A stretch of 64,000 nucleotides of DNA from Marinobacter profundi. GTDB lineage: Bacteria > Pseudomonadota > Gammaproteobacteria > Pseudomonadales > Oleiphilaceae. Positions 18,489-26,398 of the stretch are shown here, one piece after another. Each line of letters opens with the position of its first letter. The stretch's first letter is position 1. The notes under the pieces were generated by a model, which saw nothing but the letters and a program-made list of their open reading frames with translations, was not told the DNA's origin and did no database searches. Position numbers and translations under genes: made by a program. The stretch is taken from assembly GCF_002744715.1 (NCBI RefSeq), contig NZ_KZ319369.1, forward strand, positions 398,805 through 462,804, written 5' to 3'.

Positions 18489-19262
18489 ATGAGGGCCGCT
18501 AACGGTTACCTCTCGCAGCTGGCGTCCCGGGATGCCCTGGTGACCCTGGCCGGGCTGCTGGCGGTTACCGTTATCAGCTGGTGGTACATTGTCGAGATGG
18601 CCGCCGGGATGTCGGCGATGGCGCCCGGCATGATGCTCAAACCCTGGACGGCCAGCTATTTCACCATGATGCTCGCGATGTGGAGCATCATGATGGTGGC
18701 TATGATGATCCCAAGCGCTGCGCCGATGGTGCTGCTGTATCGCCTGGTGGCCAACAAAAACCGGCTGGCCCGGCCCGGGCTCGGCACCGCGTTGTTTGCT
18801 GCGGGCTACCTTGTAGTCTGGTCGCTGTTCAGTGTGATGGCGACGCTGCTGCAATGGTTGCTGGAGGAATGGGCGTTGCTGAGCCCCATGATGCGCAGCC
18901 AGAGCGTCCTGTTCAGCGGTATCACCCTGATTGCCGCGGGTCTCTATCAATGGTCATCACTGAAGCAGGCCTGCCTTCGCCATTGTCGCGGTGCGTTGTT
19001 CTTCATCTCGCAACACTGGCGTCCCGGGTCCGCTGGCGCCTTTCAGATGGGACTCACCCACGGCATGTATTGTGTAGGCTGCTGTGGCGCCCTGATGGCC
19101 TTGCTCTTCGTCGGCGGCATTATGGACCTCACCGTGATTGCGGCCATTGCCGTGATTGTGCTGCTGGAAAAACTGATGCCTGGCGGCGAGTGGCTGGCAC
19201 GTCTGCTGGGGGCTGCCGCCATTGTCCTTGGCGGTGTCGTCATCGTTTCCGGGATGATGTGA
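18489..19262 (+). CDS. DUF2182 predicted metal-binding integral membrane protein
   Basis: 257 residues with about seven membrane helices. It is rich in Met near helix ends (MAAGMSAMAPGMM, MLAMWSIMMVAMMIPSAAPM) and has a CVGCCGALM motif in the GLTHGMYCVGCC segment, typical of DUF2182. Met and Cys clusters suggest copper or another soft metal, by inference. I chose the ATG at 18489, with GGGAG 8 nt upstream, over the longer frame, which overlaps the DUF1326 gene. It forms an operon with that gene. Confidence 0.9.
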   Translation: MRAANGYLSQLASRDALVTLAGLLAVTVISWWYIVEMAAGMSAMAPGMMLKPWTASYFTMMLAMWSIMMVAMMIPSAAPMVLLYRLVANKNRLARPGLGTALFAAGYLVVWSLFSVMATLLQWLLEEWALLSPMMRSQSVLFSGITLIAAGLYQWSSLKQACLRHCRGALFFISQHWRPGSAGAFQMGLTHGMYCVGCCGALMALLFVGGIMDLTVIAAIAVIVLLEKLMPGGEWLARLLGAAAIVLGGVVIVSGMM

Positions 19263-19281
19263 CGACCCGAGGATTATTCAT

Positions 19282-19305
19282 GGGGGCTGGCTGGCACCAG
19301 CCCCC
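19282..19305. terminator. Strong hairpin between convergent genes
   Basis: GGGGGCTGG (19282-19290) and CCAGCCCCC (19297-19305) form a perfect 9-bp stem with a 6-nt loop, between the DUF2182 and DUF2059-like stops. There is no T-run, so termination efficiency is unclear. Confidence 0.5.
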
Positions 19306-19315
19306 GGGATGGTTG

Positions 19316-20161
19316 TCAGATCTGCTTTGACGTGCCGGCGAAATGAGTTGCCAGTTGCCCGGCCCATTCGGTGATCGAGTTCTTGAGTTCCCGATCAATG
19401 CTGCTCATGGCCGCCTGGTTGAACTCGGTTGCTGCCGGTTGTTTCAGGAAGGCTTCGTACTGCGCCAGTTTTTCCTGTTCGAGGTTGCGATAGGAGTAGG
19501 CAAGGGAAATCAGCACCATTTGCTCGATACTGGCGCGGTTCTGTTGCAAACCGGCCTCTACCTGCTTCTCAATCTCGCCAATATTGACCGCAGTTCCCGG
19601 TTGCGACGCTGTCATCAACGCGGAATAGACGGCGAGGCTGCTGTGCTTCTGAAGGTCCATGGCCATATCGGTGCCGCCGAAAAGTTCATTCACGGTCTGG
19701 CTGAAGGCCATTTTCTCCTGGTCGGCAAGTAATGCGGGGGCCTCGGCTATCATTTGCTGATAGGCCTCCGGCGTCGAGCCGCTTTCCTCGGCACGGGTGA
19801 TTTCGCGTCCGAGATCTGACTGGTACCAGGTCAGCAGTTCCGCGACCTGTTCCTCGCTGAGGGAAGCCTGCAGGGATGCGCGAATGCCAGACATGATTCG
19901 GCTTGGCTCGAACGCTTCGCGGGAGCTGCTCATCATGGCCTGGAAATCTTCCTCGGCAATTGGGGCTCCACCCTGGTGAGCCTGCTGCAGGCCGGCCCGG
20001 ATCACTTCGGGTAACTGCGCCACCTGTTTGGTCAGGCCGGACAAGTCCATCAGCTTGTCGATGGATGCGTCGGAAGCCGCGCCAAAGCTGAATGTGGAAA
20101 CCACAAGCAGGACAAGTAAGGTGAGGGTTTGGCGCAGGTAACGGGTGGCATGAGACATCAT
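19316..20161 (-). CDS. Secreted DUF2059-like protein
   Basis: 281 residues with a signal peptide (1-28, cut near FGAAS). The mature part is all-helical, with Gln/Leu-rich repeats of the type seen in DUF2059 (SEEQVAELLTWYQSDLGREITRAEE). It is probably periplasmic, with function unknown. AGGAG precedes two adjacent ATG codons (20161 and 20158); either could be used. Confidence 0.8.
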   Translation of the reverse strand: MMSHATRYLRQTLTLLVLLVVSTFSFGAASDASIDKLMDLSGLTKQVAQLPEVIRAGLQQAHQGGAPIAEEDFQAMMSSSREAFEPSRIMSGIRASLQASLSEEQVAELLTWYQSDLGREITRAEESGSTPEAYQQMIAEAPALLADQEKMAFSQTVNELFGGTDMAMDLQKHSSLAVYSALMTASQPGTAVNIGEIEKQVEAGLQQNRASIEQMVLISLAYSYRNLEQEKLAQYEAFLKQPAATEFNQAAMSSIDRELKNSITEWAGQLATHFAGTSKQI

Positions 20162-20438
20162 GCGAACTCCTTTTCGATTATTGTGCGTCCCCTTGGGGGA
20201 GTGGTTTTATGTTATTAATTTTGCTGCTTATTGCGAGAAACAGCATAGCAGCGGTTGGGCGGCGCAAACTGTGCAAAATGTTTCAATTCGTAAAACGGAC
20301 TGGACCGGGTTGCGGGACATTGCCGGGGTTTGCGTCAGGGGCAAGTTGTCAGCAAGGCGTGCGACTTACGAAAGTCAGAGCATTCGGCCTGTGCCGGTTT
20401 TATAATGCCGGCGGGTTTGAATTCTGGAGCTTTTAAAA

Positions 20439-21005
20439 ATGCCTAAAGCAAGTGAAATAAAAAAGAATTCCGCGGTTGAATACGATGGCCGGGTTTGGTT
20501 TGTGAAGGACATCGAGCGTTCGGTCCCGCAGGGCCGCGCCGGTGGCAGCCTCTATCGCATGCGGATGTACGATGTGGTGACCGGTAACAAGATCGACGAA
20601 ACCTTCAAGGATTCAGACATGCTGAATCTCGCCGATCTGACCCGTCGGGCAGCAACCTTCTCCTATGCTGACGGCGACGAGTACGTCTTCATGGACACCG
20701 AGGACTACACCCAGTACAGCCTGAACCGGGAGTCGATCGCCGACGAGCTGCTGTTTATCAGCGAGGATACCCAGGGCCTGATGGTTATCCTGGTCAAGGA
20801 CGCGCCGGTAGCACTGGACCTGCCGCCCACTGTCGAACTCGACGTTGCCGAAACCGACCCGTCCATCAAGGGTGGATCGGCGACCGCCAGAACCAAACCG
20901 GCGAAACTGTCGACCGGCCTGGTGGTTCAGGTGCCTGAGCATATTGCGACCGGCGACCGCATCAGGGTGAATGTCGAAGAACGCAAGTTCCTCGGCCGCG
21001 CCTGA
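20439..21005 (+). CDS. efpL: Elongation factor P-like protein EfpL (YeiP)
   Basis: A 188-residue EF-P paralogue with the three beta-barrel domains of the family. The loop that reaches the peptidyl-transferase centre reads PQGRAGG, with Arg33 at the tip, the position that marks EfpL/YeiP as opposed to the modified Lys34 of EF-P. EfpL is known to relieve ribosome stalling at polyproline and some other motifs. The C-terminal [18 protein letters not shown] is typical. GGAG lies 9 nt before the ATG. Single gene, convergent with a methyltransferase. Confidence 0.93.
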   Translation: MPKASEIKKNSAVEYDGRVWFVKDIERSVPQGRAGGSLYRMRMYDVVTGNKIDETFKDSDMLNLADLTRRAATFSYADGDEYVFMDTEDYTQYSLNRESIADELLFISEDTQGLMVILVKDAPVALDLPPTVELDVAETDPSIKGGSATARTKPAKLSTGLVVQVPEHIATGDRIRVNVEERKFLGRA

Positions 21006-21006
21006 T

Positions 21007-21080
21007 CCGGACACAGTGCCGCAATGCGGCAGGGGTGCCACCTGCGGGCATCCCTGTCCGGTTCACGGGCGGGCACTGTG
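21007..21080. repeat. Cluster of interleaved inverted repeats between convergent genes
   Basis: CCGGACA (21007-21013) pairs with TGTCCGG (21055-21061). CACAGTGCC (21012-21020) pairs with GGCACTGTG (21072-21080). TGCCGC (21017-21022) pairs with GCGGCA (21026-21031). The order of the arms would allow alternative or pseudoknotted folds at the 3' end of the efpL transcript. Confidence 0.45.
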
Positions 21081-21093
21081 GTCGACGCGCTGG

Positions 21094-21930
21094 TCAGATA
21101 GCCAGCGGTCGGTGTGCTTCGCTTGCAGTGCGTTTGGTGGCGGTCACCAGGTGCACTGAAACCGGGAAGTGTATGGTTCCGTCTGCGCGCTGGAACGGGG
21201 CAAGACCGGACTGTACCTCGGCGATTACCGCCTCGACCTGTGCCGGTGTCAGGGTGACGCCCGCAAAGGGAAACCAGCCTTCAATATCGGCCAGCGCCAG
21301 CTCCTTCAGGCTGGCGAAAATCGCCGCCTCCTCCAGTCGCACGTGTTCAGTATCGTGGATGCCAGCACTGCTGAAGACGCGGTTAAGCCGATCCGCGCTG
21401 CCCATCGAGAAGGGAACCCGGAGCAGGTTGCCCATGGTATCACTGACCACGTCATCATAGATCTCGGCGAGCGCCCGGTAGACCGGTTGTTCGGCGAGGT
21501 CGCCAAACACCGCAACGACCAGGTGCCGGTGGTGGGCCACAACCCGGTACATTTCCCGCAGGGCCTTTGCCGGGTCGGGAAACAGCATCAGCCCAAACTG
21601 GCAGATCACGGCATCAAACTGATTGTCCGCGAACGGCAGCGTTTCGGCGTCACCTTCCAGCCAGGTAATGTGGCTGGATTTGGTGCGCGCAAGGGCAAGC
21701 ATGCCAGGATTCAGATCCAGCCCGGTAACGTGCCCGGCTGCCCCTGTGCGCCGCGCTGTCTGCAGGGTCAGTTCGCCGGGGCCGCAGGCGACGTCCAGTA
21801 CCTGATCGCCCGGTTTGACATGGGCGGCGTCGATGGTGTGGCTGATCCAGGGCGCGAGGAGCGTCGGGCCGAGCCGTGCATCATACTCCCGGGCGACCAT
21901 TTCGAGGGCTTTTACGGAGATAGCGTCCAT
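21094..21930 (-). CDS. Class I SAM-dependent methyltransferase
   Basis: 278 residues. A Rossmann-type methyltransferase domain at about 40-150 has motif I VLDVACGPGELT, the acidic GLDLNPGML loop and a LPFADNQFDAVICQFGLMLFPD motif IV region, as in UbiE/COQ5-like enzymes. A less conserved C-terminal part probably binds the substrate, which I cannot identify. The start at 21930 puts AGGAGG 6 nt upstream; the next upstream ATG would abut the ribosome binding site. Confidence 0.88.
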   Translation of the reverse strand: MDAISVKALEMVAREYDARLGPTLLAPWISHTIDAAHVKPGDQVLDVACGPGELTLQTARRTGAAGHVTGLDLNPGMLALARTKSSHITWLEGDAETLPFADNQFDAVICQFGLMLFPDPAKALREMYRVVAHHRHLVVAVFGDLAEQPVYRALAEIYDDVVSDTMGNLLRVPFSMGSADRLNRVFSSAGIHDTEHVRLEEAAIFASLKELALADIEGWFPFAGVTLTPAQVEAVIAEVQSGLAPFQRADGTIHFPVSVHLVTATKRTASEAHRPLAI

Positions 21931-22172
21931 AGCCATCCTCCTTCTCACAAGCGGAGGTTGTCCAATGCCTGTTGGATTATCAGGGGGCGCCTTTCTGGTT
22001 GCCCCTTATCCTTGATTATGGTGTCTGCCGCCACAAACGGAAGGGCCGATCTGTAAATCTGCCAGGCCGCTTGCTTTTTTCGCAGGTGCACCGAGTATTA
22101 AGGATAGATAGCTGCTCTGATCGCCGACGAGCAATTTGCAACAGCGAAGTGCAATGAGAAATGGAGCCCCAA

Positions 22173-23147
22173 ATGGACTTCAAAGACTATTACGCCGTCC
22201 TCGGTGTGGGGGAGTCAGCCTCTGCCGAGGAAATCAAAAAGGCCTATCGCAAGCTGGCGCGCAAGTACCATCCCGATGTCAGCAAGGAGGCCGACGCCGA
22301 CGAAAAGTTCAAGGATCTGGGCGAAGCCTATGAAGTACTGAAAGACCCGGAGAAGCGGGCCGAGTATGACCAGCTCCGCAAATACGGAGCCCGTGCCGAT
22401 GGCTCCTTTGAACCGCCGCCAGGCTGGCAGAGTGCGTCCGGTTTTGGCCGTGGCGGCTATACCGAAGCCGATGCCCGCCAGTTCAGTGACTTCTTCGAGG
22501 AGATTTTTGGCGGTGGCCGGCGCAGTGCCCGCGGTTTTGACACCGGCGGTTTTGGTGGTTTCCGCCAGGGCCATTCCATGCGCGGAGAGGATATCCACGC
22601 CCGGCTGCCGCTGTTTCTGGAAGAAGCGTTCAACGGCTGTGAGAAACAGGTTCAGTTCAAGGTTCACGAAGCCGATGAACAGGGCCGGCTGGTGGCCCGT
22701 AACAAGACACTCAAGGTGAAAATACCCGCCGGTATGCGGGATGGCCAGCACATCCGCCTGAAGGGGCAGGGGGCTCCGGGTGTCGGTGGCGGTGAGAACG
22801 GTGATCTGTTTATTGAAGTGGAGCTGGCACCACATCCCCATTTCACGGTGGAAGGCCACGATGTTGTACTCACTCTGCCGGTGGCTCCGTGGGAGGCGGC
22901 TTTGGGGGCCACGATAACGGTGCCTACGGTGGACTCGAAAGTGAATCTGAAAATTCCCCCCGGGTCGAATACCGGCCGCCGCCTGCGCCTCAAGGGTAAG
23001 GGCTTCCCGGGCAAGCATCCCGGTGACCTCATCGTCGTGCTGCAGGTGGTGATGCCCGAGCAGCACGCCGGCCAGGCGGAAGCCCTGTACCGGCAACTGG
23101 CGGAGGCCGAGAAGAACTTCAATCCACGCAGCCGTTTGCATGTGTAA
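22173..23147 (+). CDS. cbpA: DnaJ-class co-chaperone CbpA
   Basis: 324 residues. A J-domain at 1-70 has the HPD signature at residues 33-35. A Gly/Phe-rich linker (about 75-130) and the two C-terminal substrate-binding beta domains (about 135-310) follow, with no zinc finger, as in CbpA rather than DnaJ. It stimulates DnaK and can bind curved DNA in E. coli. The GGAG 7 nt before the ATG at 22173 favours this start over the one four codons earlier. cbpM follows 14 bp downstream. Confidence 0.93.
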   Translation: MDFKDYYAVLGVGESASAEEIKKAYRKLARKYHPDVSKEADADEKFKDLGEAYEVLKDPEKRAEYDQLRKYGARADGSFEPPPGWQSASGFGRGGYTEADARQFSDFFEEIFGGGRRSARGFDTGGFGGFRQGHSMRGEDIHARLPLFLEEAFNGCEKQVQFKVHEADEQGRLVARNKTLKVKIPAGMRDGQHIRLKGQGAPGVGGGENGDLFIEVELAPHPHFTVEGHDVVLTLPVAPWEAALGATITVPTVDSKVNLKIPPGSNTGRRLRLKGKGFPGKHPGDLIVVLQVVMPEQHAGQAEALYRQLAEAEKNFNPRSRLHV

Positions 23148-23161
23148 GTGAGGGATGAGCG

Positions 23162-23506
23162 ATGACCCCCAAGGATCAGATCATCACTATAGACGTGATT
23201 GAGCCCCAGGCAACTTTCAGTCTCCGCGAGATTTGCGAGCGGGGCCACTGCCACGCCGAGTTTGTCATCAAACTGGTCAGTTACGGCATTATCGCGCCGC
23301 TGGAGGAAACCGCTGACATCCCGCAATGGAGCTTCGACCTCGGCGCACTGGCCCGCTTGCGCAAGGCCCAGCGGCTGCAGCGGGATTTCCGGATGAATCT
23401 GCCCGGGCTGGCCATGTCCCTCGAGCTGCTCGATGAGGTTGAGAGTATGCGCCGGGAGGTGGACCGGCTGAACCGGCAGCTCCGGCAACTGCTGGGGGAG
23501 TGGTAG
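23162..23506 (+). CDS. cbpM: Chaperone modulator CbpM
   Basis: A 114-residue MerR-like helix-turn-helix fold (TFSLREICERGHCHAEFVIKLVSYGII) with a C-terminal helical tail (SMRREVDRLNRQLRQLL). CbpM binds the J-domain of CbpA and inhibits both its co-chaperone and DNA-binding roles in E. coli. It lies 14 bp after cbpA, in one operon. Confidence 0.92.
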   Translation: MTPKDQIITIDVIEPQATFSLREICERGHCHAEFVIKLVSYGIIAPLEETADIPQWSFDLGALARLRKAQRLQRDFRMNLPGLAMSLELLDEVESMRREVDRLNRQLRQLLGEW

Positions 23507-23583
23507 CCGGGGAGCGGGTTACGAGTTGGTTGCCAGGCCGGGGAGGCGTTACTCCCCGGGTCACTTTTCGACACTCAGCTTGG

Positions 23584-23763
23584 TCAGTCAGCGTCCTGCT
23601 TTGCCAGGTTTTGCAGTTCTGCGTATATCTTCTCCGCTTCTTCCATCAGCCGACCATGGCTGCGCAAATCCCCGTTGCGCTGGGCGTGGAGCGCTTTGGT
23701 CAGTTTGTCCTCGTAGGCTTTCCTGAGTTTTTTCTGCGGGTCACTTCTTAAAAATCCGAACAT
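23584..23763 (-). CDS. DUF6435 family small protein
   Basis: 59 residues: opening MFGFLRSDPQKKL, then two charged helices (KAYEDKLTKALHAQRNGDL, MEEAEKIYAELQNLAK). This matches the short helical-hairpin proteins annotated DUF6435. It is cytosolic, with no known function. It converges with cbpM and is divergent from the DUF5666 gene, so its promoter lies close to the operators upstream of that gene. Confidence 0.75.
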   Translation of the reverse strand: MFGFLRSDPQKKLRKAYEDKLTKALHAQRNGDLRSHGRLMEEAEKIYAELQNLAKQDAD

Positions 23764-23861
23764 CGTCAGGCTCCAGAACCTGTGGTCATTGAAGGCTTTA
23801 CGTTCTGTGCCCGGTAAAGTTCACAAAATGTTCATGGAGAAATTATGGACAATTGATTATT

Positions 23862-23877
23862 TGGGAATAAAATCCCA
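23862..23877. promoter_or_regulatory. Palindromic operator candidate, site 1
   Basis: TGGGA-ATAAAA-TCCCA, a perfect 5-bp inverted repeat with a 6-bp AT spacer in an AT-rich stretch 53 bp before the first DUF5666 gene. Two more copies of TGGGA-N6-TCCCA occur at 23888 and 25431. Sites 1 and 2 are 26 bp apart centre to centre (about 2.5 helical turns). Confidence 0.7.
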
Positions 23878-23887
23878 TTTACGAACA

Positions 23888-23903
23888 TGGGAAAATAATC
23901 CCA
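23888..23903. promoter_or_regulatory. Palindromic operator candidate, site 2
   Basis: TGGGA-AAATAA-TCCCA, 27 bp upstream of the first DUF5666 start codon. It sits where a core promoter or early transcript would be, so binding there would be expected to repress. Confidence 0.7.
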
Positions 23904-23929
23904 AAAACGAAAAAGCCTGGAGAACTGCA

Positions 23930-25366
23930 ATGAAACAGAATCCTTTGGCAGTAGCGGTAAAACTCGCCGCAACCGGAACGCTCATCGGAGCCCTGGCAGC
24001 ATGCGGTGGCGGCGGCTCGGGCACGGATACCACCGTGTCGGCATCCTCGGCGGGAACCAGCGTAGGGCCGGTATCGGGGTTTGGTAGCGTCTACGTCAAC
24101 GGTACCCGTTTCAGCACGAATGGCAGCGTCAGCAGCGACGATGGCCTGGAACGGGAAGACCAGCTGGAAAAGGGGATGGTCGTGAAGGTCCGCGGGAGCT
24201 GGGATGACCGCGGCCAGGGCGCCGCCCGGACCATTGATTACGACGACACCCTGCGCGGTCCGCTGGAGTCAGCGAGCTGGGATGATCTGGAGCGGGTCGG
24301 TGAGCTCCTTGTTGCTGGCCAGCGGGTGCTGCTGGACGGCCAGACCGTGTTCAAGGGGGCAACTCCGGTTGAGCTGGCGGCGGCCGGTTCCGCGACCTAC
24401 CGGGTGCGGGTCAGTGGCTGGCGGCTCGATGATGGTAGCTTTCGGGCCAGCTTTGTCGGGGTGAAAAGCCTGAACGACAGCTTTGACGACCAGAACGATG
24501 TCGAGGTTGAGGGTGTGGTGAGTAATCTCGACAGCCTGGCGCAGACGTTTACCCTTAACGGCCTGCCGGTGGACTACCAGAGTGCGCAATTCGATGATGA
24601 CCTGTCACCGGAGGAGCTCGCCAATGGTGTGGTCGTTGAAGTCGAGGGTTACCTGCAGGGTGGCGTACTGGTGGCCGAAGAAATTGACGATGAAGACGAC
24701 CTGTTTGATGACGACGACGATGTTGAAATGTCCGGAGCCATCGTCGGCGATTACGACGTCAATGCCCGTCAGTTCGTGTTGAACGGCGTTACCGTGCAGG
24801 TCACCAGCGGTACCGAATTTGATGACGGCGTCCGTGAGAGTGACCTGGTCGATGGCTTGCTGATCAAGGTCGAGGGCGAATTCCGTGGCGGTGTTCTGGT
24901 GGCCGAAGACATCGAAAGCCGGGACAGTAATGCCGGGCTGGAAGCTACCGTCAGTGAACTCAACGCCGACACCCGGACGCTTGTGGTGGGTGGTGTGCGG
25001 GTTCTGGTCACCGCCAATACCCTGATCGAGGATGACGACGCTGACGAGGGCGACCGCCTGGGCTTCAATGACCTGCGTAACGGTGATTACCTCGAAATCG
25101 ATGGTATCCAGCGCGCTGATGATGGCAGCTATCTGGAAGCGCTCAAGATCGAGCGGGACGATGACGACGATGACAACTTCGAGATGGAAGGCCGTGTCGA
25201 GGCGGTTACCGCTACCACCATTACGGTGATGGGGCGGGAGCTACTGCCCGGGGGCCTTAGCCTGTCCGGCATTACGGTGGGTAGTCAGGTGGAGATTGAA
25301 TACCGTATGACGACCGGCGGGGAGTATGTGATCGACGACATCGAACTGGAAAGCGATGACGACTGA
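23930..25366 (+). CDS. DUF5666 repeat lipoprotein, paralogue 1
   Basis: 478 residues. A lipoprotein signal peptide ends at lipobox LAAC (Cys25), followed by a Gly/Ser linker. The rest consists of about five beta-rich repeats of 65-75 residues of the DUF5666 type (VEGVVSNLD...FTLNGLPV...LANGVVVEVEGYLQGGVLVAEEI), which probably form OB-like barrels. The repeats are joined by strings of Asp/Glu (for example residues 248-261), making the protein very acidic. The only Cys is the lipid anchor. GGAG is 8 nt before the ATG. Two TGGGA-N6-TCCCA sites precede it. Function unknown; the acidic linkers could bind calcium, by inference. Confidence 0.85.
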   Translation: MKQNPLAVAVKLAATGTLIGALAACGGGGSGTDTTVSASSAGTSVGPVSGFGSVYVNGTRFSTNGSVSSDDGLEREDQLEKGMVVKVRGSWDDRGQGAARTIDYDDTLRGPLESASWDDLERVGELLVAGQRVLLDGQTVFKGATPVELAAAGSATYRVRVSGWRLDDGSFRASFVGVKSLNDSFDDQNDVEVEGVVSNLDSLAQTFTLNGLPVDYQSAQFDDDLSPEELANGVVVEVEGYLQGGVLVAEEIDDEDDLFDDDDDVEMSGAIVGDYDVNARQFVLNGVTVQVTSGTEFDDGVRESDLVDGLLIKVEGEFRGGVLVAEDIESRDSNAGLEATVSELNADTRTLVVGGVRVLVTANTLIEDDDADEGDRLGFNDLRNGDYLEIDGIQRADDGSYLEALKIERDDDDDDNFEMEGRVEAVTATTITVMGRELLPGGLSLSGITVGSQVEIEYRMTTGGEYVIDDIELESDDD

Positions 25367-25378
25367 CCGCAAGGTCAC

Positions 25379-25420
25379 GGCCAGGCCCGCCGGAATCCCC
25401 GGGCCTGGCCTTCTGGTTTT
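25379..25420 (+). terminator. Hairpin terminator after DUF5666 paralogue 1
   Basis: GGCCAGGCCC (25379-25388) and GGGCCTGGCC (25401-25410) form a perfect 10-bp stem with a 12-nt loop, followed by TTCTGGTTTT. It separates paralogue 1 from the DUF6502 gene. Confidence 0.75.
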
Positions 25421-25430
25421 GATGCTTGCA

Positions 25431-25446
25431 TGGGAATACAATCCCA
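25431..25446. promoter_or_regulatory. Palindromic operator candidate, site 3
   Basis: TGGGA-ATACAA-TCCCA, ending 3 bp before the likely ATG of the DUF6502 gene. It occupies the place where a ribosome binding site would be; none is visible. This arrangement fits autorepression by the DUF6502 protein, or a leaderless mRNA. Confidence 0.7.
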
Positions 25447-25449
25447 AAC

Positions 25450-26310
25450 ATGAAAAAAACCGACACCCATCCGCTGTATCGTGCGCTGTATCGCATCCTG
25501 CGTCCGCTGGCGCGTCTCCTGCTTCGTAATGGCATTCCGTTCAGCGAGTTTGCCGAACTGGTCAAGCGTGCCTATGTTGAAGCGGCGCTGGAGGATTTCA
25601 GTGATGACCGCCGCAAGCCCACGGATTCGCGGGCGGCGGTGATGACTGGCCTGACCCGCAAGGAAGTGAAGCGTCAGCGGGAACTGCTCGCCGCTGAGCC
25701 TTCCGGCAATCAGCAGGAACCGCGAGCGGGGCGGGCGTCCCGCGTTGTCGCTGGCTGGGTCCACGATGAGGCTTTCCAGACCGGCGATGGCGTCCCGGCG
25801 GTTTTACCATTTGATGGTGCCCTGAGTTTTACCGAACTGGTCCGTCGCTACAGCGGCGACATGACCCCGCGGGCGGTGCTGGACGAGCTGCTGAGGGTGG
25901 GGGTGGTGGCAGTGGATCCGGATTCCGGCCGTATCGAACTGAGAAGCCGTGCCTATGTTCCCGCGGGGGACAGTGCCGAACTGCTCCAATACTTTGGCGA
26001 AGACGTATCAGACCTTGTGACGACCGTGGATCACAACCTGGTGGCCAGCGAGTCCGGCCGGACGCCCCTGTTTCAGCGCACGCTGACTTACAACAACATC
26101 CCGCCGGAAGTCATCAGTCGCTGGCGGGCCCACGCGGCCAGCCAGTCCCAGGCCCTGCTTGAGCAGCTCGATTGCTGGCTGGGGCCTCATGACCGGGACA
26201 TTTCCGGGCAGCGCCGGGAAGGGGATACGGGCCAGTCGGTAAGGACCGGGCTCAGCATTTTCTATTTTGAGGAGCCATTGCAGCCGGACGATCCGGAGCG
26301 TGGTCGCTGA
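25450..26310 (+). CDS. DUF6502 family protein, putative transcriptional regulator
   Basis: 286 residues. The N-terminal part (about 10-80: LARLLLRNGIPFSEFAELVKRAYVEAAL, then a GLTRKEVKRQREL helix) has the look of a helix-turn-helix DNA-binding domain; the rest is an alpha/beta region without a motif I know. It lies between two DUF5666 genes and is led by the same palindrome as paralogue 1, so it is the natural candidate for the factor that binds it. Start: ATG 25450, or TTG 25426 reading through the palindrome. The second DUF5666 gene follows 88 bp downstream. Confidence 0.8.
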   Translation: MKKTDTHPLYRALYRILRPLARLLLRNGIPFSEFAELVKRAYVEAALEDFSDDRRKPTDSRAAVMTGLTRKEVKRQRELLAAEPSGNQQEPRAGRASRVVAGWVHDEAFQTGDGVPAVLPFDGALSFTELVRRYSGDMTPRAVLDELLRVGVVAVDPDSGRIELRSRAYVPAGDSAELLQYFGEDVSDLVTTVDHNLVASESGRTPLFQRTLTYNNIPPEVISRWRAHAASQSQALLEQLDCWLGPHDRDISGQRREGDTGQSVRTGLSIFYFEEPLQPDDPERGR

Positions 26311-26398
26311 GCATACCCGCTTCCGGTCAGTGTGTATGCCGGTATGCCAAGGAAACCTGTTGCGGCTGCCCGCCAAGGGCGGTCATGGAGACAACCAA

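Noticed and set aside
24690..24730. GAT/GAC-rich DNA repeats as a microsatellite
   Set aside because: They encode the Asp-rich linker of the DUF5666 protein in frame, with mixed GAT and GAC codons, so they are coding rather than a simple DNA repeat.
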